Both the position numbers and the translations under genes were made by a program. Below, in pieces: positions 1-14,814 of a stretch of 64,000 bases of DNA; positions within the stretch are counted from its first letter, which is position 1, and the number at the start of each line of letters is the position of its first letter. Source of the DNA: Dipetalonema caudispina (Eukaryota; Nematoda; Chromadorea; Rhabditida; Onchocercidae); assembly GCA_013365325.1 (NCBI GenBank), contig JABVXV010000235.1, positions 36,073 through 100,072 on the forward strand. The letters are read 5' to 3'. A model generated the notes under the pieces. The model had not been told where the DNA came from and did no database searches. It saw nothing but the letters and a program-made list of their open reading frames with translations.

Positions 1-2222
<2,222 letters not shown>

Positions 2223-5200
2223 TTAATGAATCGATGAGATCAAATTTGAAAGAAAATGGAAAATTATCAAAATTTTTAAGGTAGCAGAAACATTACCAAT
2301 TTGAGAATTAGTTAAATAAATATCACTAAAATTTTGGGTATGCCTTTTACGGGACATTGTAACATTAAGGAATTCATAAGGTTTTTTCTTGGTTATAGTA
2401 ACATGCTTTACAACTGTTTCATACAGGAAATGCTGAAAGCTAACATTGTAGGTACCGGGTATTACCAAACGCCAAAAGTCACCATCAGTATTACTTCGCA
2501 CAATTTTGCCAACATTATTGATCAAAATTTGAACATCCGGTATTCCGGTTCCACTTATTCCATCCAACACAAAGCCAGAAATCGTATTATGAATCTGCAA
2601 GAAAATTTAACCATGTAATCAGGAATGCCAAAAATAGTGATTTTATTTCTTGATTAATCAAAGTAACAATTAAAGGACAATACTTTATCCAAATCTACAA
2701 ACCTACAATATCTTCCATTAATTTTTAACAATTTCACCACCTACAAATTATGATCACAATTAGAAGAAAAATCATGCGAAAAAATTAATTGATAATAATA
2801 CTTCTAACATTACTTATTTGCTTACCGTATTTCCTGCAGTATTTCAACGATTTTCTACTGTATATTATTCATTACGTTTCTTTTACCTATTGAAATTAAG
2901 ATCAAAGAGTTACCTTTTCAATGAAAGAAATTAAGGCAAATTTATGGTCATTCCATATTTGTTTCAATTGATCATCAGTTGAATATTTCACACAGCTCAT
3001 TTCAATTGTTAATTCAAAACAATTCGCAAAAACATAGTTCCAATCTTGCATCCCTCCTGAAATGTATTTTTTTTTATTACTGCTTTTATCAATAAGTATT
3101 AGCTAAAATTCTTAACTTATATGAAACATTTCAAGCGCTAATTTCTTATTTGAATTTAATTAGTAATATTTAAATGCTATTAGCAACATTATTATTGAGC
3201 GATACTAGGGTGAAAAAAAAAAAAAAAAAACTGGCCTGAAACCCGATACCATTTATTACCATTTGTAATTCCTTCATTGAGATCATCATCATCATGTTGA
3301 TTTATACATCTTGGCCCCTGAGTAATACATTTATACTAATAGCACTAGATGAAGACAAAGAACAAGTTTTCAGGAATGTTGGACCGGATAATTTATCCAA
3401 CAGAATAAGGATGAACAAAGAGCAGATTTTCAGGAATATTAAACGGAATGAATTACTTATCAGAATAGGGAAAATTTCGAGAAACGATTTGAGGATACTT
3501 AAGGATCAGAAAACGAATCTAATTTCCAGTTATTAGATTACAAGTGGTTAGCAAATTCTTCCTTGCAACATTTTCTATTTATCAGTCATTTATTTGTCAT
3601 AGAAAGTTTAGTGAAATTTGCATATACCTTTTTCCACATATACTTGTGCGCTCGAGCATATAAGTATGAAAGTACGACGAAAAGTTCGTGATCGCCTGTC
3701 TTTGCTTCGATACCTTCAACCTTTCCATCGTCATAGGGAAAATTAACCACCATTGAACCATCATGCAAATTAGCTGACAATACGAATGGTATTGCTCTAA
3801 ATTTATTTCTTTTAATATTAGTATTACCAACAAGAACCTAACTGGTGCTAGGTCAAGGTTTGATTTCATTTCGAATTAACTGCTATTATTCTTTCGAAGT
3901 TCAATGAAAGTACAATTTCATTATGTACTTTGTCCATCGCATAATGGCACGAGTTTCCGGTTGAACATTTCGGATCATTGTTGGCTTCAGTCGTTGTGGG
4001 AAATCTCGATTCAAGTCCACATCAGCAGCATTTGCTCGACCCTTGAATTCGAATCATTTGATTATGTAATTAAGAAAAAGATGATCGATTTATAAAAATC
4101 AATGAACCATGAATATCGTGAAAAAACTGATAATCATATTTCTTAACACTATGCACTACTGAAAAGGTTCCGGAAATATTCTATGCTTGAATAAAATATG
4201 TTCGATTATGAGAAACAGAACTCAATTTTCAAAAAATATTGGCTCAAATTAAATGAGACAAATTGAAAAATTTAATTTTAATTAGTAAATTGCTTTATTA
4301 AACTTCCTGTAAAATAATGTATTATATGTTATAAAGAGGTTACCTGAAGCCAACCATAACTTCCAGGAATAGCTTCCGCAAATCCATCCGGATTCATTGT
4401 TGGTAAGAGATGAATTCGTGTACTATCTACAAGCTTTGTTAATACTTCGTTTTTCCCATAATTTACGACCAAAATATTTGCCAAACACAGCAATAATTCT
4501 CGACCTGATATCTGAAAAGTTTCAACATTTATCTCTAAATATCATTGTAAACTTTGGTTTAACTTTATGCTGTTTTCAAAAATTTCAAATTTTTTCTCTT
4601 GAAAGAATTTTTCTAGTTTTAAATAAACTTGTGAAATAATAAGACTAATAATCTATCATTAAATTTTAGTCTTTAAAAATTTCTAAAATGTAAAAAAAAA
4701 AAATATTTACCTCATTACCATGAATATTAGCAACATATTTAAATTCCGGTATTCCCGGAATATGCTTCATTGGGAATTTTCCAATAGCTAATACAGTCAA
4801 TGGTCTGTCTTGCACTGATTTACCAATGTCATATAAATACGTTATATGTGGATATTTCTGATGTAAACTCTGCAAACATTAATTTTTTTCTTTCAAATTA
4901 AAAACAATATAAATTAAATGAAATTAAAATACCACATATCATATGGAATATATTAGTAATAATTAACAATGCCACATCATTATCAAAGCATAAAGTTGCT
5001 AAGTGCTACCAAATTTGAGATTTTTTTTTTTATTCGCAGAAATGAACAAATAAAACAAACGGTTAATTCATTCAAAATCTCTTCATTAGTATGAATTTTA
5101 ATTTGCATCGTTTCATTGAATGGACCAATCCGTTGCATTATTGTGGTATAATTCTCCAATGTATGATCATTTTCCAATTCTTTGATAATTTTCTGAAAGT

Positions 5201-5453
5201 TTTCCATTTGCAATAATTTTGCTTAAAAATTAAATTCAGAAAGTTGAACTTTAACAAATAATGTAAGTTAACTTTAAACAATTGGATGTTGAAAAAAATG
5301 TGACTGATATCGTTTTCATGGTTAATTTAAATAATTTAAAAATTACATTTAGTAAATTAATAAAGGAAAGATGAGCATACATACATTGGTATCAGGTTGA
5401 CATGCTGCGAAATACACAGGAATTAAAAAAATGTAAATAATTTGAATGGACAT
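2223..5453 (-). CDS. M14 zinc metallocarboxypeptidase (CPE/CPD/CPM type), secreted
   Basis: Nine exons: 5385-5453, 5061-5192, 4711-4869, 4344-4511, 3929-4041, 3628-3796, 3236-3317, 2914-3056, 2223-2594; about 468 aa. Residues 1-18 form a hydrophobic signal peptide (MSIQIIYIFLIPVYFAAC). The catalytic domain has the zinc pair in HGNE (near residues 117-120), then GRELL, NPDG, DLNRDFP, the third zinc ligand in SANLHDG (near 225) and the catalytic glutamate in NCFELTIE (near 316). A transthyretin-like domain typical of regulatory carboxypeptidases follows (ISGFVLDG..GIPDVQI). All catalytic residues are present, so an active enzyme removing C-terminal Arg/Lys from peptides in the secretory path is likely by family knowledge. 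The intron after exon 7 needs a GC donor. A TTTCAG acceptor lies 14 bases before the ATG, which fits trans-splicing. Possible relatives are worm cpd genes; the exact orthologue is not settled. Confidence 0.9.
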
Positions 5454-7972
5454 GATATGTTTCGCATCTGAAATAATAATTAATAAATGATAGGAAGGAA
5501 TCGAATTGTTAAATTTATTTTATTCTAATTAAGTTCTGAAAAGAAATTTCTTCACAAAATAATGTTTTAGGTGTGATTTAAAAGTACTAAAATATTTAAG
5601 CAAATTGAGAGTTCCTCCTATAAACATTAAATAACACATAAATTATCTTAACTTTGCAGTTTCTTAATAATTTTTAGAATAAATAAAATTTCAATAATTT
5701 AATAATTTTCTAGTAGTTTAATAATTTCGTACTTTTTTTTCAACTATTCATACAATTCTATATTAATTTTATAGCTTCATCATTTCTTTCCTATTTTAAC
5801 TCAACATTAATATAAATTTCTCATAATTAATTGGGAGATATTTAATGAGAACTATAAGATATGAGATTTTGTTAAAAATAAGTGTTAAAAAAGAATTTAA
5901 AGGAAATAAAATGGATGAAAAAAAATTGAATTGAAATTACTAATAGCGCATGAAACTTATAATTAAAATTTATCCATTAGAGAATGGATGATATTTAATT
6001 ATTTACGACATTCAATGAAATAAAATGAACATATATATATATATAACATTTACACTTTAAATTTTCGAAACATATGCAAATATAAAGTTAATAAATAAAT
6101 TAAAAAGTCATTGATCGAATAGATAATTTCAAATATTTTAGACAAATAAAGAAGACGCTAGCAAATTTCGTAACTTATTTATTGTTGCATAAATCATCAA
6201 AATTGAATTGAATCTGATTATTTGCATATCAGTTAATCATCGGATTGATATCATATCAACATCATATAAATAAGCTAGAAGTGAAAAAAAGTAATTTAAA
6301 TAATTACTTAGGAATCAAATCCTTCTTCCTTCCTGATATCTTCAAGATAAATGTTGAGCCAATTTTTCAAATCAGCAATTTCTTAAATGTTAAACGTTAA
6401 ACAACTAATAAAAAATAGTTTTAACAAAATGAAATGCAAATAGTATAATTCTGTCGCGAATGTTTAACTTAACAAGTTTATTTCAATTCTCCGAAAAAAT
6501 CATGCGTATTGGTTACTTTTTCAAAAATAAACTATCAAAGATCTATCAATCTAAAAACATTTTTAAAAAAGATTGGGAAAAATTGGAAGCTTTTAATTAT
6601 AAAAAAATGCTAAAAAATTTTTTCAAAAGCTTGAAAATATTTTAAGATTGAAATTAAATTGAAAAATGATTCATAAATAAAATAGATGATATTTTTGAGA
6701 AAACAACTAACATATCGAATAAATATTTTGAAAAATGGAAGATTATTTGTAGTGAAACGGAAAAAGATAATACTTTACCGAATTATTATGGAATGCTTAT
6801 CGGTTATTATCATTTTTTTTTTTTTTAGAGAGGAAATTCAAAGAAACCAAAATTAAGAAAGAGAGAATTAATAATAGTTTCACTAGCGAAAAATGATAAT
6901 TTCTACCTCTACCGAATTATGTTATCTGAAAAATATTCCGCTTTTCTGGACAATCTTCTCATATAATGATGAGAATTCATATTTCTTAAATCTAATTAAC
7001 TGAATAAAATTTTTATCCTTAATATAGCAGTCATTAAATTTGTATTATCTTGAAAGCGACCTACTATTTTTTCATCCCGGAAAAGTCATTCATTTCTTTC
7101 TTTCCTGACAAACGCATTTCAGGAAACATGCTTGCTCGCTTATTTCAGGAAAATACATCATTCAATAATTTCATTTAATCAAGTCTTCTAACTAACCTAT
7201 TCATTATGAAGTCTTTTTCGAACCTATTTAATAGAATAGTGAAACAAGCAGGAAAACTTTTTTCCAGAAGAATAGTAATCAATTTTTCCGGTTCATGCAA
7301 CTTTTCATTGCACATGAAAGTTTAGCAACCGAACGAGAAATGAATTATTTAATTATCTTTTTACCAATAATTATTCCACAATTCATTAAATTTTAAAAAT
7401 GATGAAAAATTATTAGTGGTTTTTTTCAACCTTTGTTTATATTATCCTTTTTTTAGAGCCTCAACTTCGATGTCTTTTTTTCCATATTAGCAACAAAAGA
7501 AAATTTTTCTAATTAAACTCATTGAACTGTCCTCTTTTTGATTGGTTTGGGGTCAAAGTGTAATGAAGGCGAAATGTTTGAAAGGGAAGGAATGAAATAG
7601 ATTTGTTTGTACGAAGAAATACATTTTGGGATATTCTAATCAGAATTAAATAATCGACTGATAGCATAAATGTTAATTTAAGAAAATAAGGAAAGAAAAA
7701 GACAATAATAGAAAGTTGTGAAAAGTTTTATTTAATATTTGCAAGCCTAATTCTTCGAGTTAGCTACTTAAATTTTATCAAAATAATGCAATGATTTAAA
7801 AGATATGTACTAAAATATCATTGTTTTTTGATGTAAATTTTAATTGAAATTTAAATGCTGCGAAAAAGGAAAAGAAGAAATTCGGTACTTTTTTTAAGTT
7901 GACTAAACAACTCATATAAACTTACTGTTAAAAAGAATATTAACAAAATAAGTAACATGGATTATGATGGAA

Positions 7973-8093
7973 TACGGGAACATATATTTAACGGAATTAT
8001 AATATTTTGAAATTCAATCGATACGGGAACAACCAATACGGGAACATATATTTAACGGAATTATAATATTTTGAAATTCAATCGATACGGGAA
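7973..8093. repeat. Direct duplication, about 57 bp units 64 bp apart
   Basis: Two near-identical copies (7973-8030 and 8037-8093) each run from TACGGGAACATATATTTAACG to ATCGATACGGGAAC, joined by a short CAACCAA-type spacer. The motif ACGGGAACA occurs four times in the block. No coding role is seen. Confidence 0.85.
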
Positions 8094-8438
8094 CATATAA
8101 TTGATTATAAAGCTTCCATGTAATTTTGAAACTATAGAAAGAAAGAGAAAAAGTGAATTGTTTAGGATGAAAACTTTCTAAATAATCCTCAAATTTTCAT
8201 AAACAATTAATTTTACAAATCATTTTTGGACAAAACTAAATAACTAAATGATCAATCCTTTTGAAATCCATAAATTGTTAACTTTTTTGAAGCTATTTTC
8301 TTTTAATTTTTTTTTATTTTTTTCACAAAATTACATTAGTGAGAAAATCGGAAAGAGTTAAATGAGGGAAAAGGAAAATTCTATTGCCAACTTGATGCTA
8401 AATCATAAAAGCAAAACAAATGATTCTTAGCAAGTAAT

Positions 8439-8440
<2 letters not shown>

Positions 8441-8487
<47 letters not shown>

Positions 8488-8488
8488 A
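8441..8488. repeat. Poly-T/poly-A homopolymer tract
   Basis: About 40 consecutive T residues followed by a run of A. Its length in the assembly should be treated as uncertain. Confidence 0.9.
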
Positions 8489-8974
8489 GCAAGAAAATAA
8501 AGTATTACCGATTTTTGGATATGAGAAAATCACAATCTCTCATTTATTACTCTCACAAAAATATAAGCAATTATTTTTAATAATCTGTGGTCGCAATAAT
8601 CGTTTAATTAAATGTTATATCCAAATATTGTTCATTTTATTCCCATTGAACTGTCATTAATTGCTGATAAGATTGTTGACAATTGATTGATAACTTTTCA
8701 AAATATCTATGAAATCATCATTCTCTTCTTGTTAATATAATCATTCAGAAAAAATAATTTTTTGGCTAATTAAATCTTAAATTCGTTAATAAAAAAAAAA
8801 AAATCTTTTCATCCCAGGATAATCTAGCTTTGTGTAATATAAAAAAAAAAAAAAAAAAATGTATAAAAGAAATTATTGTGAAAAAAAAAAAGTTCCTAAA
8901 GAACTTTTTACATTTACTAAATAAAACTAAAATATCGATATGATGTGGTTAGTGGAGAAAGAGAGGGAGAGAAA

Positions 8975-9006
8975 GGAAGAGAAAGAGAGAGAGAGAGAGA
9001 GAGAGA
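8975..9006. repeat. (AG)n dinucleotide repeat
   Basis: A GAGAGAGA run inside a wider purine-rich stretch starting at about 8955. On the minus strand it produces a Ser-Leu repeat in an open frame, which is not taken as a gene. Confidence 0.85.
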
Positions 9007-10684
9007 TTTAAATGTTGATTGGCCTGATCTAATGATAAATGAAAGGAAATAAATAAATATCAGCTTAAGACAGCTGTTCCATTCGTCCATAACCATCAAT
9101 ACATTCTTCTTCGCCATCGTCCATTTACCAAAGATTTTGCAAATTGTGACAAAATGATAGATGTATGAGGGCTTTCTGCTACGGTTCACTTTATTTCATT
9201 TCCCTTTGAAGTAACCGCCATTTGTTTTGTAAATTCAATCCCATTTCAACCTAATCTATCTTCAGTTAACTTCATCTTACTCATCTACTACTTTTTTCAT
9301 CTTTCAATCTTTCCAACAAAGGATATATTTTCAATTTTATAAATCATACAAACATAAGAATTCATAAAAACTTTTAATGAAAAATTATTGCTACAGATTT
9401 TTTTGTATTTAATATTAATATATTCCTTCTGAATTTTGTGAAAGTTTCATTTTTTTCTAACAATATCAGTTTAAAATTTTTTAATTTATAAATTAACTTT
9501 TAACCAAGAATTTCAGAGTTCTTTTCGATAGATTATTTAAGCATAAACGGATGAATTGAAAGAAGCAAAAGAAAGAAAGAAGAAATCGTCAACGCCGCTT
9601 TGATTAATGAAATTTAATAATTAAGCATTAATTATTTGTCACATGCGATTTAATAACTTAACCAGAACGAAATTTTGCTTTCAATGAAATAGTTGGACGA
9701 TATCAATTAGAAATTGTAGAAAAAAAGTTAAATGGGCTTGAAAATTGAAGTAAAAGTAGGGATAAGTTAAGGTGTAACAATGATAAATCAAAAAAAATGC
9801 CAATAAATTGACTTAATGAGTAGGCAACAATAGTAAGACAAAATATTTGATGTTATGAAGTTTAGAAATATTTCATGAAATTTGAATTATGAAAAAGTTT
9901 TCAATTTACTTATCTCATCTAATAAATTTCTTAATATTGCCATTTTTTTTTTTTTTTTTTTTTTTTAAATGGATGTGTAAATTTTGATGAAACATTCACA
10001 TCCTTTTTTTGGAAATAATTTATCTAGCTACAAATATTAATTAATCATGTTTTATGTTAATCAATCCATCTAGCAAAGTAAACTTAACCATATCAGATAC
10101 CATTTATATGTATTATATCGGCATTTAATGATATTACTCTGAATTAAAAATTCTCAGCAAACTAAAGGCTGTAAAAAAATTTCATTATTGGAAATATTAA
10201 AAAGTACTCGAAAATCGATAAAACTATCTGAAATATAAATAACTTTGTCAATGTTAGCAATGTAGAATATTTGATAAAATTTCTTTTAAGACTAATCTAT
10301 CGGTGAACTGAAATCTTTCATATCCCATTAACTACTATTTCTATTTATTCCTCAGTTGACCTCTTCGAATCATCACTAATCATTTTTTTCTTGGTAGTTT
10401 AGTTATGTTTTTATACTTAAAATTGTATTAATTAAATAATTCTAGAATGACCATTAGAAGTTTCAATAAAAAATAGTAGTTCTTTGACTGAAATATCATC
10501 ATCTGATTATAAATTGCATGAAAAATGAAGATAAAACTTGCATAGACTATGTAATTTTATATGTTTAAATTAATATTTTCAAGTATTTTACAAATTTATT
10601 ATTTATAGTAAGTAAAACAACAAATAAATGTGTCGTTCATTTATGCTATGATATTTGTATTTTAAAAAATATTCAAAATTTACG

Positions 10685-10860
10685 AACAGGGCTGGAGGAA
10701 ACATTCGTATCATTGCGTGAAAGGTGAAATTCTTGAATCGTAGCAAGACGTCTGACTACAAAAGCATTTATCAAGAATGTCTTCATTAATCAAAAACAAA
10801 AGTTGAAAATTTGAAAGCGGTCAGATACCGCTTTCAAATCTAATTCTAAACGATATTAAT
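10685..10860 (+). pseudogene. Degenerate 18S (SSU) rRNA fragment
   Basis: The stretch follows the conserved central part of eukaryotic 18S rRNA in order: CATTCGTAT, then GGTGAAATTCTTG, CGTAGCAAGACG, AAAGCATTTATCAAGAATG, TCTTCATTAATCAA, AAAGTTG, and GGTCAGATACCG, with TAAACGAT close behind. Canonical 18S has near-identical words in the same order and spacing. Differences are mostly G/C in the canonical gene replaced by A/T here, and the usual paired blocks are eroded, so this is a relic and not a working rRNA gene. Weaker similarity (GGAAACTTTCGGTTT) may extend it to about 10975. No 5.8S or 28S sequence was noticed around it. Confidence 0.8.
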
Positions 10861-12002
10861 TAACATTCCGTTAACTAATGAAAGCATAAAATGGAAAACA
10901 ATTTCATGGAAACTTTCGGTTTACAGCGCTTATTACGGAAATCTAAAACAGAAAATGAACAATATGCAAAGGAATAACCAAGAAGATAAAGCGAAATGAT
11001 AAACAATAATTGAAATGTTCCAAGCTAACAAATAAAATTTCATAAAATTTTGAGCCTAAATGATTTACTATTTGCTAAAATATTAAAATTTCAATGTAAA
11101 ACAATGGAAATATTTGCATCTTAATCAATGGTAAACAGTTGAAAGAGAATAAATTTGGATGAAAGAAATGCATTTGCATTGTTGTTGAGGAAAATTCGAT
11201 GAAATTCATTGGGAAGTATGAATTCATGTAGACGTAGAATTCATTTCCGGTATTCTTCTTGGGTTTTCTGAATTTAAAATTTCATTTCATGGTTGCTTTT
11301 TTCTTTGCAGTAATGATAAAACAATTAGGTTTTTTCACATTTCACTTATTTTTGACCATTGGCTATTTTACCAATTTTTGATCAATATGAATTACTTTTT
11401 AAATGTTTGCTCAATCAGTAATAACAAAACGATATAAAAATGTTTGCAATGTTAGTTGATATCACATAAATTTTTAATTCTTGAAATAAAAAATATGTAA
11501 AAGCAAATTAAAATTCCGTTCGAGTCATATGAAAAATAAATTTCCATCTGTAACAATTGATGATTACGACGATTATTTCATTTTAACATTAATATGCTTG
11601 CTATCATAAACAGTTTGTTGCTAATTTAATTTAATATGATTTTTTACAACAATTAATATTTCGTTACCTCACATTTGTCTTTTTCACTCAATACCTTCGA
11701 TTTAGTTTCCTCTTTAGAACGTAAAGTTTTCATAACTGAAAAATCATTATCATTCAGTAATAGATAGATAGTTCATACTCTCTGATCTGTTTATCATATT
11801 CTCAATACATATCATCGATGTGACATTTCAAGAAATTTTATAGTTTTCTGATGAATTTTGTAAAAATTTGAAGAAAAAAAAAATGCCGTATCAAAGATTG
11901 GTAGAAAAAAAAAGAGCGAAAAAAGATTAATGGATGTTTCTTAGGATACTAATCATATCTTCATTAGGCTATCCATCTATTATCACTTATCTCTGTAACG
12001 AT

Positions 12003-13238
12003 TTATCCCTTACATTTTGATTTATCATCAATCATTGATTCTATCAAAGATTTTTTAGATTTTGGAGCGATAGCCATGATTGATTTTGATAAGGATGATT
12101 TTTTATGCGTGGATTTGTTAGAAGATGATGGAAATATGCCCCGTTGATGATTTAATAATTGAGTTGGCATGGATGATCGTTCAGCTTCAATTGCTTCAAT
12201 ATTTTTCTGCAACTTCCCTCTTTGGGAAAATGTTGTTTTAGCCGATTCTCTTAATGCTAATGTCCTAAAAATTGCTAATCTTTGCAAAATTTGTATGCTA
12301 AAAAATTTCTCAAAACAATAAAATGACTTATAGCTAACAAAATTTAAACAATAATTCATTGCATAAATCGATAGAAATCTCTCAATATCAACAACTAAAA
12401 ATTAATGTTTTGTTTTGTTTTTCAAAGTTTTCAGGAAATTAAGGAACAGAAAAGATGAAAATAAAATTTTGATGGTTTATTTTTATTAACATCAGAACTT
12501 TTTTTATCTACTTTATTTTACCTTTTGCATTTCAGAGTAATCATTTGCCTACGTATGGAATGCATTAATTGGATCGATTTGTTTGATGATTCCATTTGAA
12601 ATTCTCTTACAGTTTCCTCATATTGCACAAATCGATCTAAATTTAATTAAAGTTTGCAGCGAAAAAAAGTCGCAATTTCAATTAAATTGAAGTTTATGTA
12701 TACCCATATTTACCGGTATGACGAGAATGTAAAAATCCCATCATTATCTCTTTATACTTGCTTTTATTTTTCTGTCATCAGATAACAATTTTCCAATCAA
12801 TACTGAGAGTATATTTAATAGTACAAACATGAGAGGAAAGTTTAAAATGGTTTGATAAAAATTAAAATCTCTACTAAATGCTTTCATTCATTTTGTTAAG
12901 AAGATGTTGAAAATACCAGAAGGAAGCTTATCTATCACGCTTTTCAACTCTATCAAAAGTTATCATACTAAAATAAAAACATTCAATTACGTATTTGTAA
13001 ATTGATATACCAAAATCATATTTAAATTATTAATTGAAATAATGAGCTTACAAAATATTATAGCAACGGTGGCAAAAAATATAATGAATCCAAGCCAATA
13101 TACGACAAATGAGATAGTTATGGTTGTCTGAAGTTTCGTTTGGAAGCCAAGTGATGCTAATAAATTATCACCATATGTATCACTGATCGAAGATGATAAG
13201 ATTATCATTGATATTCGAATAACATTTATTGTACTCAT
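12003..13238 (-). CDS. Small single-pass membrane protein, function unknown
   Basis: Three exons, 13052-13238, 12522-12636 and 12003-12264, join in frame to give 187 aa. Residues 1-20 are moderately hydrophobic, and residues 41-62 (ITISFVVYWLGFIIFF..) form one clear membrane helix. A charged stretch with coiled-coil-like spacing (RFVQYEETVREFQME) follows, then a basic, Ser-rich tail (KSTHKKSSLSKS, KSKKSLIESMIDDKSK). The positive charge after the helix suggests the long tail is cytoplasmic. I do not recognise the family. Support comes from the splice sites (GTAAGC, GTAAAA donors; TTTAG acceptors) and matching phases; the middle exon is too short to show as an obvious open frame. It is followed on the same strand by no close neighbour. 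Translation is not otherwise proven. Confidence 0.62.
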
Positions 13239-14814
13239 GGATTTTCTGTAGAAGTATCATGTAAGTTTGTCTTTTTCTAATTAACGATAGTAATATTCAA
13301 AATTTTATTAAAAATTAATTTTATTTCTCTATAAAACAAATTAATCTAAGCATAATTGTAAAAAGAACCAACTTTTTCGAAATTAATGCACAACAATATA
13401 ACATAATTTGAAAATAATTTGCTTAAACTTTATCTAAACTTTATCATTTCTTTCTGCATAATTAAAATGCAAATAATTTTTAAAAAGATGTTAAAATGAA
13501 CAAATTTTAATCATAACATTTATCTTTCTTCGAAACAATCATTTTGTGATAATTCTACTAATAATACAGCATAACTGATTGCTATATGATAGTTGCACAT
13601 TATGGTTAGCCTTCATAATCTATCCATCTATTTTGCATATTATTGATTTGTTTTTAAATTATTACTGATACAATAGGATAATTACAGTCATTACTACATA
13701 ACAGTCATATAATTAATTCAAAGTGACCAGTGACCAATGAATTAACAGAGTCCACTATACCTAAATCAATACTTCATTGAAAAACAGCTATGAGAAATCA
13801 ACAAAAATTTTTTTTTTTTTTTTAAGTACAACATATATCAAGTTTTTTTTTCTGGTTAATTTCATGAAATTGCATAAAATAAATAGAACATTTTATAAGA
13901 TTATCAAATAACTCCACAATATAATATAATTCAGGTAATGATAAATTTATACTTGGGTAATGGAAAATATACACTCGTTAATGGTAAATATTGGAGTATT
14001 ATCGGAACATTATTGGGGTTATTAATATTTTACCATCATTTTTCCTCAATTAATAGCTTGCAAGGAATGAAAAAACAGAAAAGTAACAAACATTCAATTC
14101 GATAGTTTCTTTTAATTTTAAGCTCGTACAAACACTTTAACACATTAAAAAATTTACGAAGTCTTAACTTCAAAAACAAAATAAGATTGAATTAATTTTT
14201 CATACTTATCTGTTTTGTAATTGAATAAAAAAAAAAATCATCATTATAAAATTTTATTTTCATTTATTTTGTATCCATTTCTAATAACAAAGAATAATAA
14301 TTAATATCAATTTATTTCTATTTATCACATTTCCAAATTTTCGACAAATTTCACTCCGTAGAAATCAAACCATTTTGTTGACAAAAAATGACAAAAATGT
14401 TGAAAAATATCCAAAAGTATGGCAAAAATAATTCAATACGATCAAAGTATGTGAAGAGAGAAATTGGTGAAATTAAAAGTGATAACACAAGGATAAATGG
14501 ATTTGTATCAGTATGGACATAAAATTCTTTTTCATATACCGAAGAAGTTCACAACTGAATAGTGAATCTGTGTGCAGGATTCTGAATCCATCGATGATAT
14601 ATTGACTGTATCAATTATAAGACGTTACACCTTTCTGAACATTATCAAACTATGACTCAATTCTTAAAAAAAAAAAGGGTAAACAAGAACAAAATTCTTT
14701 GAAAAAATAGTCGGAAAAGAAAAAGTCTGCTAAAAATTGGATCAAAATTTAATTTTGATTTTGAATTCAAAATGAATAAATTAATCGTTTCTTGCTTGAA
14801 GTTGGGAATACTTT
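13239..14814. other. AT-rich intergenic region
   Basis: No exon could be supported on either strand. It separates the orphan membrane protein start from the 3' end of the transporter gene and should include part of the transporter 3' UTR. Confidence 0.5.

Larger units (their letters stand above)
5454..12002. other. Long AT-rich intergenic region
   Basis: About 6.5 kb without a supported protein gene. It holds a direct duplication near 8.0 kb, a 40-base poly-T, an AG repeat near 9.0 kb and an 18S rRNA-like fragment near 10.7 kb, each listed separately. Short open frames here lack splice support and have low-complexity, Lys/Phe/Ile-rich products. Confidence 0.55.

Noticed and set aside
2334..2618. 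Plus-strand 94-aa open frame
   Set aside because: It is antisense to the transthyretin-like exon of the carboxypeptidase, which has clear family motifs and splice sites.
3294..3536. Plus-strand 80-aa frame with internal repetition (EDKEQVFRN / MNKEQIFRN)
   Set aside because: The repetition comes from a short local DNA duplication; the start overlaps the carboxypeptidase exon at 3236-3317 on the other strand, and no splice or family support exists.
8917..9189. Minus-strand 90-aa frame, and a shorter acidic frame MDDGEEECIDGYG inside 9060-9140
   Set aside because: The long frame runs into the AG repeat (Ser-Leu run). The short acidic frame is curious because of its higher GC, but it is only 19 codons with no splice partner.
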